From an uncultured Rhodospirillales bacterium (lineage in GTDB: Bacteria > Pseudomonadota > Alphaproteobacteria > CACIAM-22H2), in assembly GCA_937926175.1 (NCBI GenBank), contig CALANV010000018.1, positions 124,001 to 188,000 on the forward strand: a stretch of 64,000 nucleotides of DNA, in the 5' to 3' direction. Shown here piece by piece: positions 52,458-60,415 of this stretch. Each line of letters begins with the position of its first letter. Within the stretch, counting starts at the first letter, position 1. Below the pieces are notes generated by a model. That model had not been told where the DNA came from, did not search any database, and saw only the letters and a list, made by a program, of their open reading frames with translations. The position numbers and the translations under genes were made by a program.

Positions 52458-52856
52458 TCAGTTCGGCCGGACCAAAACGATCTCGTCCTCGGCCGGGACA
52501 TGGGCGGTCGGTCCGGCCTGATGGTGGACGATTTTCCACGTGCGTCCGTCGCGCCGGAACACGTTGGTGGCGACGAGAAAGTTGCCGGAAATTTCCTCGT
52601 AGCAGATGACGAAGGCGACATCGCCCATGACGACGGCGCGCGGCTGCCGGCAGGTGACCTGCGGCGCATTGTCGCTGGTCAGGATGCGGCGCCAGCTTTC
52701 CAGCACGTCATGGCGGGTCGTCAGCGCGCCCCAGCCGGGGTGAATGCAGGCAACCGGGTCGTCCGCCCAAAGCGCCTGCATGCCGGCGACGTCGCGGTCG
52801 GTAAAGGCGCGATAGAACAGCTCATTGACAAACAGGACGGCATCGCGTTCGGACAT
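52458..52856 (-). CDS. SnoaL/NTF2-like protein
   Basis: A 132-residue protein of the NTF2-like superfamily. It begins with the helix DAVLFVNELFYRAFTDRDVAGM, then WADDPVACIHPGWGALTTR with a conserved His-Pro-Gly-Trp, and ends with strands around GRTWKIVHHQAGPTA. This subgroup (nuclear transport factor 2-like, often annotated SnoaL_3) has no fixed enzymatic role. ATG 52856 is chosen because the family starts there; an in-frame upstream segment to 53087 looks non-coding. It is divergent from the E1 alpha gene. Confidence 0.85.
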   Translation of the reverse strand: MSERDAVLFVNELFYRAFTDRDVAGMQALWADDPVACIHPGWGALTTRHDVLESWRRILTSDNAPQVTCRQPRAVVMGDVAFVICYEEISGNFLVATNVFRRDGRTWKIVHHQAGPTAHVPAEDEIVLVRPN

Positions 52857-53067
52857 GGCGGCGATTATAGAGTCCCGCCACGATGCCGCGCCAGCGCCGG
52901 GCGATGATGCCGAGCGGGCGATGACGCACCGAACGAGTTCCTGAAACGCCCGGCCCGGCCGGGCGCCGAGCACCCTCGCAATTCGTTCACGCGGCGCGGG
53001 ATTCTCCCTCGCAAACCACGCTTGCCTTTGCCATCCGTGCGCACCATTCTCTGCGTTCAAAATTACA

Positions 53068-54087
53068 ATGGAGCGAACGCTGATCACGACCTCGGGCGCA
53101 AGCGGCCGTAACGATGCCCATGTCGCGCGCCTCCTCGAGCTCTATCGGACGATGGCGCGTATCCGCGCCTTCGAGGAAGCGGCCGAGGCCGCCGTCGGTG
53201 CCGGCCTGGTAAAGGGCGTCGTTCACCTGTCGACCGGCCAGGAGGCCGTGGCGGCGGGCGTGTGCCTCAACCTGACGCGCACGGACCTGATCACCTCGAC
53301 CCATCGCGGCCATGGCCACACGCTGGCCAAGGGTGCCGATCCTCGGTCGATGATGTGCGAGCTGTTCGGACGCGCGAGCGGCATATGCGGCGGCAAGGGC
53401 GGCTCGATGCACATCGCCGATTTCGGGATCGGCATGCTGGGCGCGAACGGTGTCGTCGCGGCCGGCATTCCGATCGCCGTCGGCGCCGCGCACGCGATGA
53501 AACTGAGCGGCGAAGACCGCATCGTGGTCTGTTTCTTCGGTGACGGCGCGATCAACCGCGGTCCGTTTCTCGAGGGGCTCAACTGGGCCAAGGCATACGG
53601 CCTTCCGGTCCTTTTCGTGTGCGAGGACAACCAGTATTCGGCCACGACCTGCACCGCACAGGTCTCGGCCGGGGCGGGCCCGCTCGCCCGCGCCCGGGCT
53701 ATCGGACTCGACGGCCTCGAGGTGGACGGCAACGACGTCGTCGCCGTGGATCGCGCGGCCGGCGAACTGATCCGGCGCGTTCGCGCCGGCGAGGGGCCGA
53801 TGCTCCTGCACGCCAGGACCTACCGGATCAAGGGCCATACCTCCTCGGACCCGGGCGCCTATCGCAGCCCGGATGAGCTCGCCGCCCAGATCGCGCGCGA
53901 TCCGCTGCAGCGTGCGGCCCGGATGCTCGTCGAGCTGGGCGTCCAGCCGGATGCGATCCAGGCGATCGAACGCGCGGCCAAGGACGAGATCGACGCCGCC
54001 TATGCCGCGGCCGCGGCGGCACCTTGGCCGGAAGCCATGCACGCCTTCAGCGACGTGCAGGATGTCGGAGCCGGCCAATGGCGGTGA
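53068..54087 (+). CDS. acoA: 2-Oxoacid (acetoin/pyruvate-type) dehydrogenase E1 alpha subunit
   Basis: A 339-residue ThDP-dependent E1 alpha. The ThDP-Mg motif starts GDGAINRGPFLEGLNWAK and ends with the Asn in CEDNQYS. Active-site elements are THRGHGHTLAKGA and the phosphorylation-loop-like RTYRIKGHTSSDPGAYR. Its closest general resemblance is to acetoin dehydrogenase (AcoA) or PDH E1 alpha of Gram-positive type. It overlaps the beta gene by 10 bp. No strong ribosome site precedes ATG 53068. No E2 or E3 gene follows, which is unusual. Confidence 0.9.
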   Translation: MERTLITTSGASGRNDAHVARLLELYRTMARIRAFEEAAEAAVGAGLVKGVVHLSTGQEAVAAGVCLNLTRTDLITSTHRGHGHTLAKGADPRSMMCELFGRASGICGGKGGSMHIADFGIGMLGANGVVAAGIPIAVGAAHAMKLSGEDRIVVCFFGDGAINRGPFLEGLNWAKAYGLPVLFVCEDNQYSATTCTAQVSAGAGPLARARAIGLDGLEVDGNDVVAVDRAAGELIRRVRAGEGPMLLHARTYRIKGHTSSDPGAYRSPDELAAQIARDPLQRAARMLVELGVQPDAIQAIERAAKDEIDAAYAAAAAAPWPEAMHAFSDVQDVGAGQWR

Positions 54088-55076
54088 TGACCTACGCCGA
54101 AGCGGCGCGGCAAGCGCTGCGCGACGCGATGCGGCGCGATCCGCGCGTGGTGGCCATAGGTGAGGATCTGGGCCGCGGCGGCGTGTTCGGACAGTACAAG
54201 GGACTGCAGCAGGAATTCGGCGCGCATCGCATCATCGATACGCCGATCTCCGAGGCGACCATCGTCGGCGCCGCCGTGGGCATGGCACTGGTTGGCCATC
54301 GCCCGGTCGTGGAGATGCGGATCGCCGATTTCGCGTTGTGCGCGGCCGACGAGCTGGTCAATCAGGGCGCGAAGGCCCGGTACATGTTCGGCGGCCAGGG
54401 GCGCGTCCCGCTGGTCGTGCGCCAGCCGATCGGGATCTGGACCGGTTTCGCCGCGCAGCACTCGCAGTCGCTCGAGGCCTGGTACGTGCATGTGCCGGGC
54501 TTCGTCGTGGTGGCGCCGTCGACGCCGGCCGACAACTACGCACTGCTTTCGGCGGCGATCCGCTGCGACGATCCCGTCATCTACATGGAGCACAAGGAGC
54601 TGTGGGCGACGAGCGGCGACGTACCCGACGGATACGACGCCGCGCTCGGCAAGGCGCGCATCGCGCGCCCGGGTAACGACCTTACCATCGTCACGTGGTC
54701 GAAGGCCGTGCACCTCGCCCTCGAAGCGGCCGACGCCGCCGCGCGGGACGGCCTGTCCGTGGAAGTGATCGATCTTCGTACGCTGTGGCCCTGGGACCGC
54801 GAGACCGTATTCGCCTCGGTAGCGCGGACCGGCCGGCTGCTCGTCGTGCACGAGGCCGTCCAGGCTGCCGGGTTCGGCGCCGAGATCGCCGCCACCGTGG
54901 CCGAATGTCTCGACGGCGAGCTGGTGGCGCCGGTGCGGCGGCTGGGCGCGCCGCGCATCCCCGTCCCGTACGCGCCGCCGCTCGAGGATGCGGCGCGCAT
55001 CACGGCCGAACAGATCCTTGCCGCCGCCCGGCAAACCGTCGCGGCGACGCGGCGCCGGCGCTCCGCCGCCGAGTAG
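54078..55076 (+). CDS. acoB: 2-Oxoacid (acetoin/pyruvate-type) dehydrogenase E1 beta subunit
   Basis: A 332-residue transketolase-like beta subunit. It has the start pattern MTYAEAARQALRDAMRRDP, the conserved GEDLGRGGVFGQYKGLQ, DTPISEATIVGAAVGMAL and the C-terminal transketolase part (IDLRTLWPWDRETVFASV, VVHEAVQAAGFGAEI). Together with the alpha subunit it forms an alpha2beta2 E1. The terminal ARRxRS-like tail is basic. It is followed 56 bp later by a TRAP transporter, so the E1 substrate may be the imported 2-oxo acid or its product. Confidence 0.92.
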   Translation: MAVMTYAEAARQALRDAMRRDPRVVAIGEDLGRGGVFGQYKGLQQEFGAHRIIDTPISEATIVGAAVGMALVGHRPVVEMRIADFALCAADELVNQGAKARYMFGGQGRVPLVVRQPIGIWTGFAAQHSQSLEAWYVHVPGFVVVAPSTPADNYALLSAAIRCDDPVIYMEHKELWATSGDVPDGYDAALGKARIARPGNDLTIVTWSKAVHLALEAADAAARDGLSVEVIDLRTLWPWDRETVFASVARTGRLLVVHEAVQAAGFGAEIAATVAECLDGELVAPVRRLGAPRIPVPYAPPLEDAARITAEQILAAARQTVAATRRRRSAAE

Positions 55077-55132
55077 GCCCGCAAGGAGGCGTTCGTTCAA
55101 CAAGTCCGACCAAGAAGCAAGGAGCCAGGGAT

Positions 55133-56152
55133 ATGAAACGCAGAACAGTTCTTGCCGCATTGGCCGCGATCGGCATGATCACCGCCGTTCCCGCCGGGGC
55201 GCAGACCTACAAACCCGAGTACAAGCTGTCGACCGTCGTCGGCACGCCGTTCCCGTGGGGCATCGCCGGCGAACGCTGGGGAGAGCTGGTGCGGGAACGC
55301 ACCCAAGGCCGCATCAACATCAAGATGTATCCGGGTGCTGCGCTCGTGGGCGGCGACCAGACGCGCGAGTTCACGGCGCTGCGGCAGGGAGCGATCGACC
55401 TGGCGATCGGTTCCACGATCAACTGGTCGCCGCAGATCAAGGAGCTCAACCTCTTTTCGCTCCCCTTCCTGATGCCGGACTACAAGGCGATCGACGCGCT
55501 GACGCAGGGCGAGGTCGGCAAGCAGCTGTTCGAGATCATCGAGAAGCGCGGCGCGATCCCGCTGGCCTGGGGCGAGAACGGCTTCCGCGAGGTCTCGAAC
55601 TCCAAGCATCCCATCAAGTCGCCCGCGGACATGAAGGGCCTCAAGTTCCGCGTCGTCGGCTCGCCGCTGTTCAACGACACGTTCACCGCGCTCGGCGCCA
55701 ACCCGACGCAGATGAGCTGGGCCGATGCGCAGCCCGCGCTCTCGACCGGCGCGGTCGACGGCCAGGAGAATCCGTTGACGATCTTCACGGCCGCAAAACT
55801 GCATACGGTGGGACAGAAATACGTGACCCTGTGGGGCTACGTCGCCGACCCGCTGGTCTTCGTCGTCAATCCCGACGTGTGGAAGAGCTGGACGGAGGAA
55901 GACCGCAAGATCGTGCGTGAAGCAGCGATCCAGGCCGCCAAGGAGAACATCGAGCTCGCGCGCAAGGGCCTGATCCCGCCTGACGACAGCACGATCAAGG
56001 AGATCGAGAAGCTGGGCGTGACCGTCACGCGCCTCTCGGATGCCGAGCTCGATGCGTTCCGCAAAGCGACCCGGCCCGTCTTCGACAAATGGGCGCAGCA
56101 GATCGGACCCGAGCTCGTGAAGAAGGCGGAAGCCGCGATCGCCAACCGCTGA
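55133..56152 (+). CDS. dctP: TRAP transporter substrate-binding protein (DctP-type), first system
   Basis: A 339-residue periplasmic binding protein. The Sec signal (about 1-24) ends at AGAQ. The mature protein has the DctP pattern EYKLSTVVGTPFPWGIAGER and the carboxylate-binding segment KGLKFRVVGSPLFND, with the conserved Arg. It ends AIANR. ATG 55133 follows AGGAG by about 10 bases. It is 56 bp from the E1 beta stop, so it may share a transcript. Ligands of this family are organic acids, including 2-oxo acids. Confidence 0.92.
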   Translation: MKRRTVLAALAAIGMITAVPAGAQTYKPEYKLSTVVGTPFPWGIAGERWGELVRERTQGRINIKMYPGAALVGGDQTREFTALRQGAIDLAIGSTINWSPQIKELNLFSLPFLMPDYKAIDALTQGEVGKQLFEIIEKRGAIPLAWGENGFREVSNSKHPIKSPADMKGLKFRVVGSPLFNDTFTALGANPTQMSWADAQPALSTGAVDGQENPLTIFTAAKLHTVGQKYVTLWGYVADPLVFVVNPDVWKSWTEEDRKIVREAAIQAAKENIELARKGLIPPDDSTIKEIEKLGVTVTRLSDAELDAFRKATRPVFDKWAQQIGPELVKKAEAAIANR

Positions 56153-56164
56153 GTCCGTAACCCG

Positions 56165-56191
56165 GGGCGCCGCCGGTCACCGGCGGCGCCC
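56165..56191 (+). promoter_or_regulatory. Intercistronic hairpin between dctP1 and dctQ1
   Basis: Perfect 12-bp stem (GGGCGCCGCCGG and CCGGCGGCGCCC) with a 3-nt TCA loop, in the 57-bp gap. Only a weak T content follows (CTTCGTT). It could stabilise or partly terminate the dctP transcript. Confidence 0.75.
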
Positions 56192-56209
56192 GCTTCGTTC
56201 AAGAAAGCG

Positions 56210-56716
56210 ATGACCGACTTGCCCGAAGCCGAATCGCGAATTCCCGAAACACCGCCGCGGATCCCGATCAAGTTCGAACAGTTCTTCGCCGCGATGGCGA
56301 TGGCGCTCCTGTGCTGCATCACCTTCGCCAACGTCATCGCGCGCTATCTCACCAATTACTCCTTCGCCTTCACCGAGGAGTATTCCGTATTCCTGATGGT
56401 GGTGCTGACGTTCTTCGGCAGCGCTGCGGCGTTCGCGGCCAACCGGCATATCCGGATGACGTTCCTCGTCGACCGCCTGCCCGTCCGTCTCGCTCGGCCG
56501 GTCGAATACCTAGTCCTGGCGCTGTCGGTGATCATGTTCGGCATGCTCGTCTGGTACGGCGCCTGGATCACGTGGGACGATTATGAATTCGAGACGACGT
56601 CGCCGGGCCTCGGCGTGCCGCAGTGGTGGTACACGATCTGGCTGCCGATTCTCTCCGCCCTGATCGTCGCCCGGATCCTCGGGCGCATCTGGCGCATCGC
56701 GCGGGCCGCCCGCTGA
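56210..56716 (+). CDS. dctQ: TRAP transporter small permease (DctQ-type), first system
   Basis: A 168-residue inner-membrane protein with four hydrophobic helices. The family pattern is FFAAMAMALLCCITFANVIARYL, followed by FAFTEEYSVFLMVVLTFFGSA and RHIRMTFLVDRLPVRL. It links the binding protein to the large permease. Its stop TGA overlaps the dctM1 start by one base (TGATG), so translation is coupled. It is of normal length. Confidence 0.9.
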   Translation: MTDLPEAESRIPETPPRIPIKFEQFFAAMAMALLCCITFANVIARYLTNYSFAFTEEYSVFLMVVLTFFGSAAAFAANRHIRMTFLVDRLPVRLARPVEYLVLALSVIMFGMLVWYGAWITWDDYEFETTSPGLGVPQWWYTIWLPILSALIVARILGRIWRIARAAR

Positions 56717-58008
56717 TGTTGCTCGAGGGCAGCATTCTCCTCTTCGTCGGTTTCGCCGTCCTGCTTGCGCTCGGCGCGCCGCTCGCCGTCGCCCTCGGCA
56801 TCACGGGAACGGTCGTGATCCTGGTCGAAGGACTCGGGATCATGTCCGTGCCCACCAACACCTACACGGGCATCGCGAAGTACCCGCTTCTCGCGCTGCC
56901 GGTATTCGTGCTGGCGGGCATGATCTTCGAGCGCGCCGGCGTGGCGCTGCGTCTCGTCAAATTCGCCTCGGCGCTGGTCGGCCCGCGCCGCGGCGGACTC
57001 GGCGTCGTCGCCGTCCTCGTCTGCATGGTGCTCGGCGGCATTTCCGGCTCCGGCCCGGCCGATGCGGCCGCGGTCGCGATGGTCATGATTCCGAGCATGG
57101 TGAAGCAGGGCTATCCGAAGGCGTTTTCGGCCAGCCTGATCGCGGCGGCTGGCGCCACCGCAATCCTGATCCCGCCCTCGATCGCCTTCATCGTCTACGG
57201 CGTGCTGGTACCGGGCGCGTCGGTGCCGGCGCTGTTCGCGGCCGGCATCGTGCCCGGGCTTCTCGCCAATCTTGCCCTGATCATCCCGACGCTGATCTTC
57301 GCGCGCCGGCACGGTTTCGGCGCCGATGTCGACGGCGAACGGCCACCGGTCTGGACGAGCTTCAAGGAAGCAAGCTGGGGGCTGCTGGCGCCGGTCATCA
57401 TCCTCGGCGGTCTCAGGACCGGCGCCTTCACGCCGACGGAGGCGGCGGTGGTGGCCGCCTTTTACGGCCTGTTCGTCGGCGTGTTCATCTACCGCACGCT
57501 GACCCTCCGCAAGCTCTACGAGGTTCTGGTCGATTCGGCCGAAATCTCGGCCATCGTCATGATCATCATCGCGCTCGCCAGCGTGTTCGCGCATGCCGGT
57601 TCGACGCTCGGCGCCTTCGATGCGTTCGCGCACGGGCTCGTTCAGCTGACGCAGAACGAGACGGTCATGCTGCTGCTGATCACGGCAATGCTGCTGGTCG
57701 CCGGCATGCTGCTCGACGCCGTGTCGATCTTTCTGATCTTCCTGCCGATTCTCGTGCCGATCGCAAAGACGTTCGGCTGGGACCTGGTATGGTTCGGCGT
57801 GATCTTGACCATGAACATGGCCATCGGCCAGTTCACGCCGCCCATGGCGGTGAATCTGATGGTGACGACGAAGATCGCCGGAATCCCGGTGGAATCGACA
57901 GTACCGTGGGTGGTGTGGTTCGTCGCGGCAATGCTCGTCGCATTGCTGCTGGTGACCTTCATACCCGGGCTTGCGCTCTGGCTGCCCGACGTACTGGGCT
58001 ATCAATAG
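56716..58008 (+). CDS. dctM: TRAP transporter large permease (DctM-type), first system
   Basis: A 430-residue inner-membrane protein with about 12 helices. Key patterns are VLCMVLGGISGSGPADAAAVA-like LGGISGSGPADAAAVA, IPPSIAFIVYGVLVPGASV and MGQFTPPMAV-like IGQFTPPMAVNL. It uses the sodium gradient to import the solute delivered by DctP1. The gene ends at a TAG that is part of a strong hairpin. It is the last gene of this operon. Confidence 0.92.
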   Translation: MLLEGSILLFVGFAVLLALGAPLAVALGITGTVVILVEGLGIMSVPTNTYTGIAKYPLLALPVFVLAGMIFERAGVALRLVKFASALVGPRRGGLGVVAVLVCMVLGGISGSGPADAAAVAMVMIPSMVKQGYPKAFSASLIAAAGATAILIPPSIAFIVYGVLVPGASVPALFAAGIVPGLLANLALIIPTLIFARRHGFGADVDGERPPVWTSFKEASWGLLAPVIILGGLRTGAFTPTEAAVVAAFYGLFVGVFIYRTLTLRKLYEVLVDSAEISAIVMIIIALASVFAHAGSTLGAFDAFAHGLVQLTQNETVMLLLITAMLLVAGMLLDAVSIFLIFLPILVPIAKTFGWDLVWFGVILTMNMAIGQFTPPMAVNLMVTTKIAGIPVESTVPWVVWFVAAMLVALLLVTFIPGLALWLPDVLGYQ

Positions 58009-58035
58009 CCGGATGTCGCGGCGGCGACATCCGGC
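58008..58035. terminator. Convergent terminator-like hairpin
   Basis: Perfect 12-bp stem (GCCGGATGTCGC and GCGACATCCGGC) with a 4-nt GGCG loop, beginning on the last base of the dctM1 stop codon. A small gene converges from the other side at 58045, so the hairpin can end both transcripts. There is no T-run. Confidence 0.7.
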
Positions 58036-58044
58036 CGTGCAGAC

Positions 58045-58197
58045 CTACTTGCGCAGTTCCTGCGCCGTGTCGATCAGCATCAGCACAAAGCCGATCCCGG
58101 CCACCACCCAGAAGGGCAGATGCGCGATCTTGATGCCGTAAAACCCCAAATAGATCGCGAAGAACAATACGGCAATGGCCGCCAGTACGAAATGCAC
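58045..58197 (-). CDS. 50-residue membrane protein
   Basis: A 50-residue protein made of two hydrophobic helices (FVLAAIAVLFFAIYLGFYG and WVVAGIGFVLMLIDTA) joined by a polar turn (IKIAHLP). The GTG start at 58197 is chosen because GGGAGG lies 7 bases upstream; a longer in-frame segment to 58395 has no ribosome site. It is a plausible short membrane protein, convergent with dctM1 across a hairpin. Function is unknown. Confidence 0.6.
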   Translation of the reverse strand: MHFVLAAIAVLFFAIYLGFYGIKIAHLPFWVVAGIGFVLMLIDTAQELRK

Positions 58198-58551
58198 GCT
58201 TGAACCTCCCTGCGAATAAATCTCCCTGCGACCCGGCTGGCCGGCCGGCTGATCCAATGTGTTACGGCCGATGCGCCCGGATCGTCCGCCATGTTCTTGA
58301 TCCAGTCTAGCAGGGCTCGTCAGACGATACCACGGCTGGACATCCCCGGTGGCGGCCAACGACGGACCTCGGGGCGCTCGCCATCGTGTCGCCAAGCCAC
58401 CCTTGCCTTTATGCCCGGGGATAGGGCAAATTTCGCGGGCCCTCGTCAGAAAGGGTGATCTCGCGGGGTGAATGAGCCGTCCTCAGACGGGCGGGAATTC
58501 AGGATAGCCCGCGGCTGTTTAATAGACGACGTAGCGGAGGAGGATACGCTC
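58198..58551. other. Intergenic region with promoters
   Basis: A 354-bp gap between the small leftward gene and the second TRAP operon. The rightward ribosome site GGAGGAGG at 58536-58543 lies close to ATG 58552. I see no gene, palindrome or riboswitch-like element that I can support; the two promoters must lie here. Confidence 0.5.
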
Positions 58552-59694
58552 ATGACGGATCTCAAGAAAAACAGATCAGGTCGGGCCAAGAGCCGGCGCT
58601 CGTTCCTGAAGGCGACGGCAGCCGGCACCGTTGCGGCAGCCGCCGGGTCGATTGCCGCACCGAATATCTCCCGTGCCCAGACAATCACCTGGCGTTTCCA
58701 GAGCACGTGGCCCCAGAAGGACATCTTCCACGAGTTCGCGCAGGACTACGTCAAGCGCGTGAACGAGATGTCGGGTGGGCGTCTGCGCCTCGAGCTGCTC
58801 GCGGCCGGCGCGGTCGTCGGCGCATTCCAGATGCAGGATGCGGTGCATGCCGGCGTGCTGGACGGCGGCCACGGCGTGGCTGCCTACTGGTACGGCAAGC
58901 ACAAGGCATTCTCGCTGTTCGGCACGCAGCCGCCGGTCATCCCCGACGCCAACCAGCTGCTCGGCTGGTTCTACTACGGGGGCGGTGAGCAGTTCTACAA
59001 CGAGCTCGTGCAGGACATACTGAAGCTCAATATCGTCGGCTTCCTGACCGGCCCCATGCCGACACAGCCGCTCGGCTGGTTCAAGCAGGAGATCACGAGC
59101 CCCGACCAGCTGAAGAACCTCAAATACCGTACGGTCGGCCTGTCCGCGGACCTGTTCAAGGAGCTCGGCTCCGCGGTGACCATCCTGCCGGGAGGCGAAA
59201 TCGTGCCGGCGATCGACCGCGGCCTGATCGACGGTGCGGAGTTCAACAACCCTTCGTCCGACCGCGCCCTGGGATTCCCCGACGTATCGAAGATCTTCAT
59301 GATCCAGAGCTTCCACCAGCGGGCGGAATGCTTCGAGATCATCTTCAACAAGAGCAAATACGACGCCCTGCCGGCCGAGCTGAAGGCGATCGTTCGCTAC
59401 GCGGCTGAAGCGGCATCGTCGGACATGTCCTGGAAGGCGCAAGACCGCTACTCCAAGGATCTGGAGGCGATGAAGAAGGAGCAGGGCGTCAAGGCCATAC
59501 AGACGCCGAAGGCCGTACTCGAGGCGCAGCTCGCCGCCTGGGACCGGTTGCTTCCGGAGCTCACCAAGGATCCCTTCTTCAACAAGGTGTACGAGTCGCA
59601 GAAGGCGTGGGCGCAGCGCGTCACCGGCTTCTTCCTCGAGTACGACGCGCCGGTGGAAATGGCCTACAACCACTACTTCCCGAAGCGCGGATAA
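58552..59694 (+). CDS. dctP: TRAP transporter substrate-binding protein (DctP-type), second system
   Basis: A 380-residue periplasmic binding protein with a twin-arginine signal (SRRSFLKATAAG, ending SRAQ near residue 43). It belongs to the larger DctP branch with mannitol/chloroaromatic or 2-oxo-acid-type ligands. It has WRFQSTWPQKDIFHEFAQDY at the mature start and NLKYRTVGLSADLFKELGSA, with the carboxylate-binding Arg. EFNNPSSDRALGFPDVSKI is also characteristic. ATG 58552 has a strong GGAGGAGG. It is distinct from the first system, so the two take different solutes. Confidence 0.92.
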   Translation: MTDLKKNRSGRAKSRRSFLKATAAGTVAAAAGSIAAPNISRAQTITWRFQSTWPQKDIFHEFAQDYVKRVNEMSGGRLRLELLAAGAVVGAFQMQDAVHAGVLDGGHGVAAYWYGKHKAFSLFGTQPPVIPDANQLLGWFYYGGGEQFYNELVQDILKLNIVGFLTGPMPTQPLGWFKQEITSPDQLKNLKYRTVGLSADLFKELGSAVTILPGGEIVPAIDRGLIDGAEFNNPSSDRALGFPDVSKIFMIQSFHQRAECFEIIFNKSKYDALPAELKAIVRYAAEAASSDMSWKAQDRYSKDLEAMKKEQGVKAIQTPKAVLEAQLAAWDRLLPELTKDPFFNKVYESQKAWAQRVTGFFLEYDAPVEMAYNHYFPKRG

Positions 59695-59738
59695 TCGCAA
59701 ACATTTGCCTCATCTTCGACAAGAACTCAGATCAACTG

Positions 59739-59765
59739 ACGGGGCGGCGCGATGCGCCGCCCCGT
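59739..59765 (+). promoter_or_regulatory. Intercistronic hairpin between dctP2 and dctQ2
   Basis: Perfect 12-bp stem (ACGGGGCGGCGC and GCGCCGCCCCGT) with a 3-nt GAT loop, in the 133-bp gap. It is not followed by a T-run. Same position as in the other four binding-protein operons. Confidence 0.75.
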
Positions 59766-59827
59766 AACTACGTGAAGACCACTTTCCTGCACGACGGGAC
59801 AGCATCCGAGGGGGCTTGGGAGGCAAC

Positions 59828-60415
59828 GTGAACCGGTTTCTGCTCTTGATCGACGAGATCAGTACATGGACGGGCAAGGTCTTCGCCTGGACCATCGTGA
59901 TCCTGACACTCGGCATCAGCTACGAGGTTTTCGCGCGCTACCTCATGCGTGCACCTACCGACTGGGCGTATGACGTCAGCTACATTCTCTACGGCACGCT
60001 GTTCATGATGGCCGGCGCCTACACCCTGGCGCGGAACGGTCACGTACGTGGCGACTTCATCTACCGCACCCTCTCGCCCCGCCGGCAGGCGATGTTCGAT
60101 CTGGTGCTCTACGTTCTGTTTTTCTTCCCCGGCATGATCGCCTTCGTCTACTCGGGCTGGCAGTTCTTCAACCTTTCCTGGCTGATGAACGAGCGATCTT
60201 CGTTCAGTCCGGCAGGACCGCCGATATGGCCGTTCAAAGGTCTGATCCCGATCGTCGGCGTTCTCATGATTCTGCAGGGTCTGGCCGAAGTCATCCGCTG
60301 CGTGATCTGCATTCGCACGGGGACATGGCCGCAACGCCTCCACGACGTGGAAGAGCTGGAAAAGATCGTCCTTGAACAGGCGCAAGCTGCCAAGCGCCAG
60401 GAGGCCGCGCGATGA
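59828..60415 (+). CDS. dctQ: TRAP transporter small permease (DctQ-type), second system
   Basis: A 195-residue inner-membrane protein with four helices. It has WTIVILTLGISYEVFARYL, then DWAYDVSYILYGTLFMMAGA and RNGHVRGDFIYRTLSPRRQA. The larger DctQ size matches the larger DctP2. GTG 59828 follows GGGAGG by 4 bases; a TTG at 59816 is an alternative. The C-terminal 40 residues are a charged helix (LHDVEELEKIVLEQAQAAKR). Confidence 0.88.
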   Translation: MNRFLLLIDEISTWTGKVFAWTIVILTLGISYEVFARYLMRAPTDWAYDVSYILYGTLFMMAGAYTLARNGHVRGDFIYRTLSPRRQAMFDLVLYVLFFFPGMIAFVYSGWQFFNLSWLMNERSSFSPAGPPIWPFKGLIPIVGVLMILQGLAEVIRCVICIRTGTWPQRLHDVEELEKIVLEQAQAAKRQEAAR

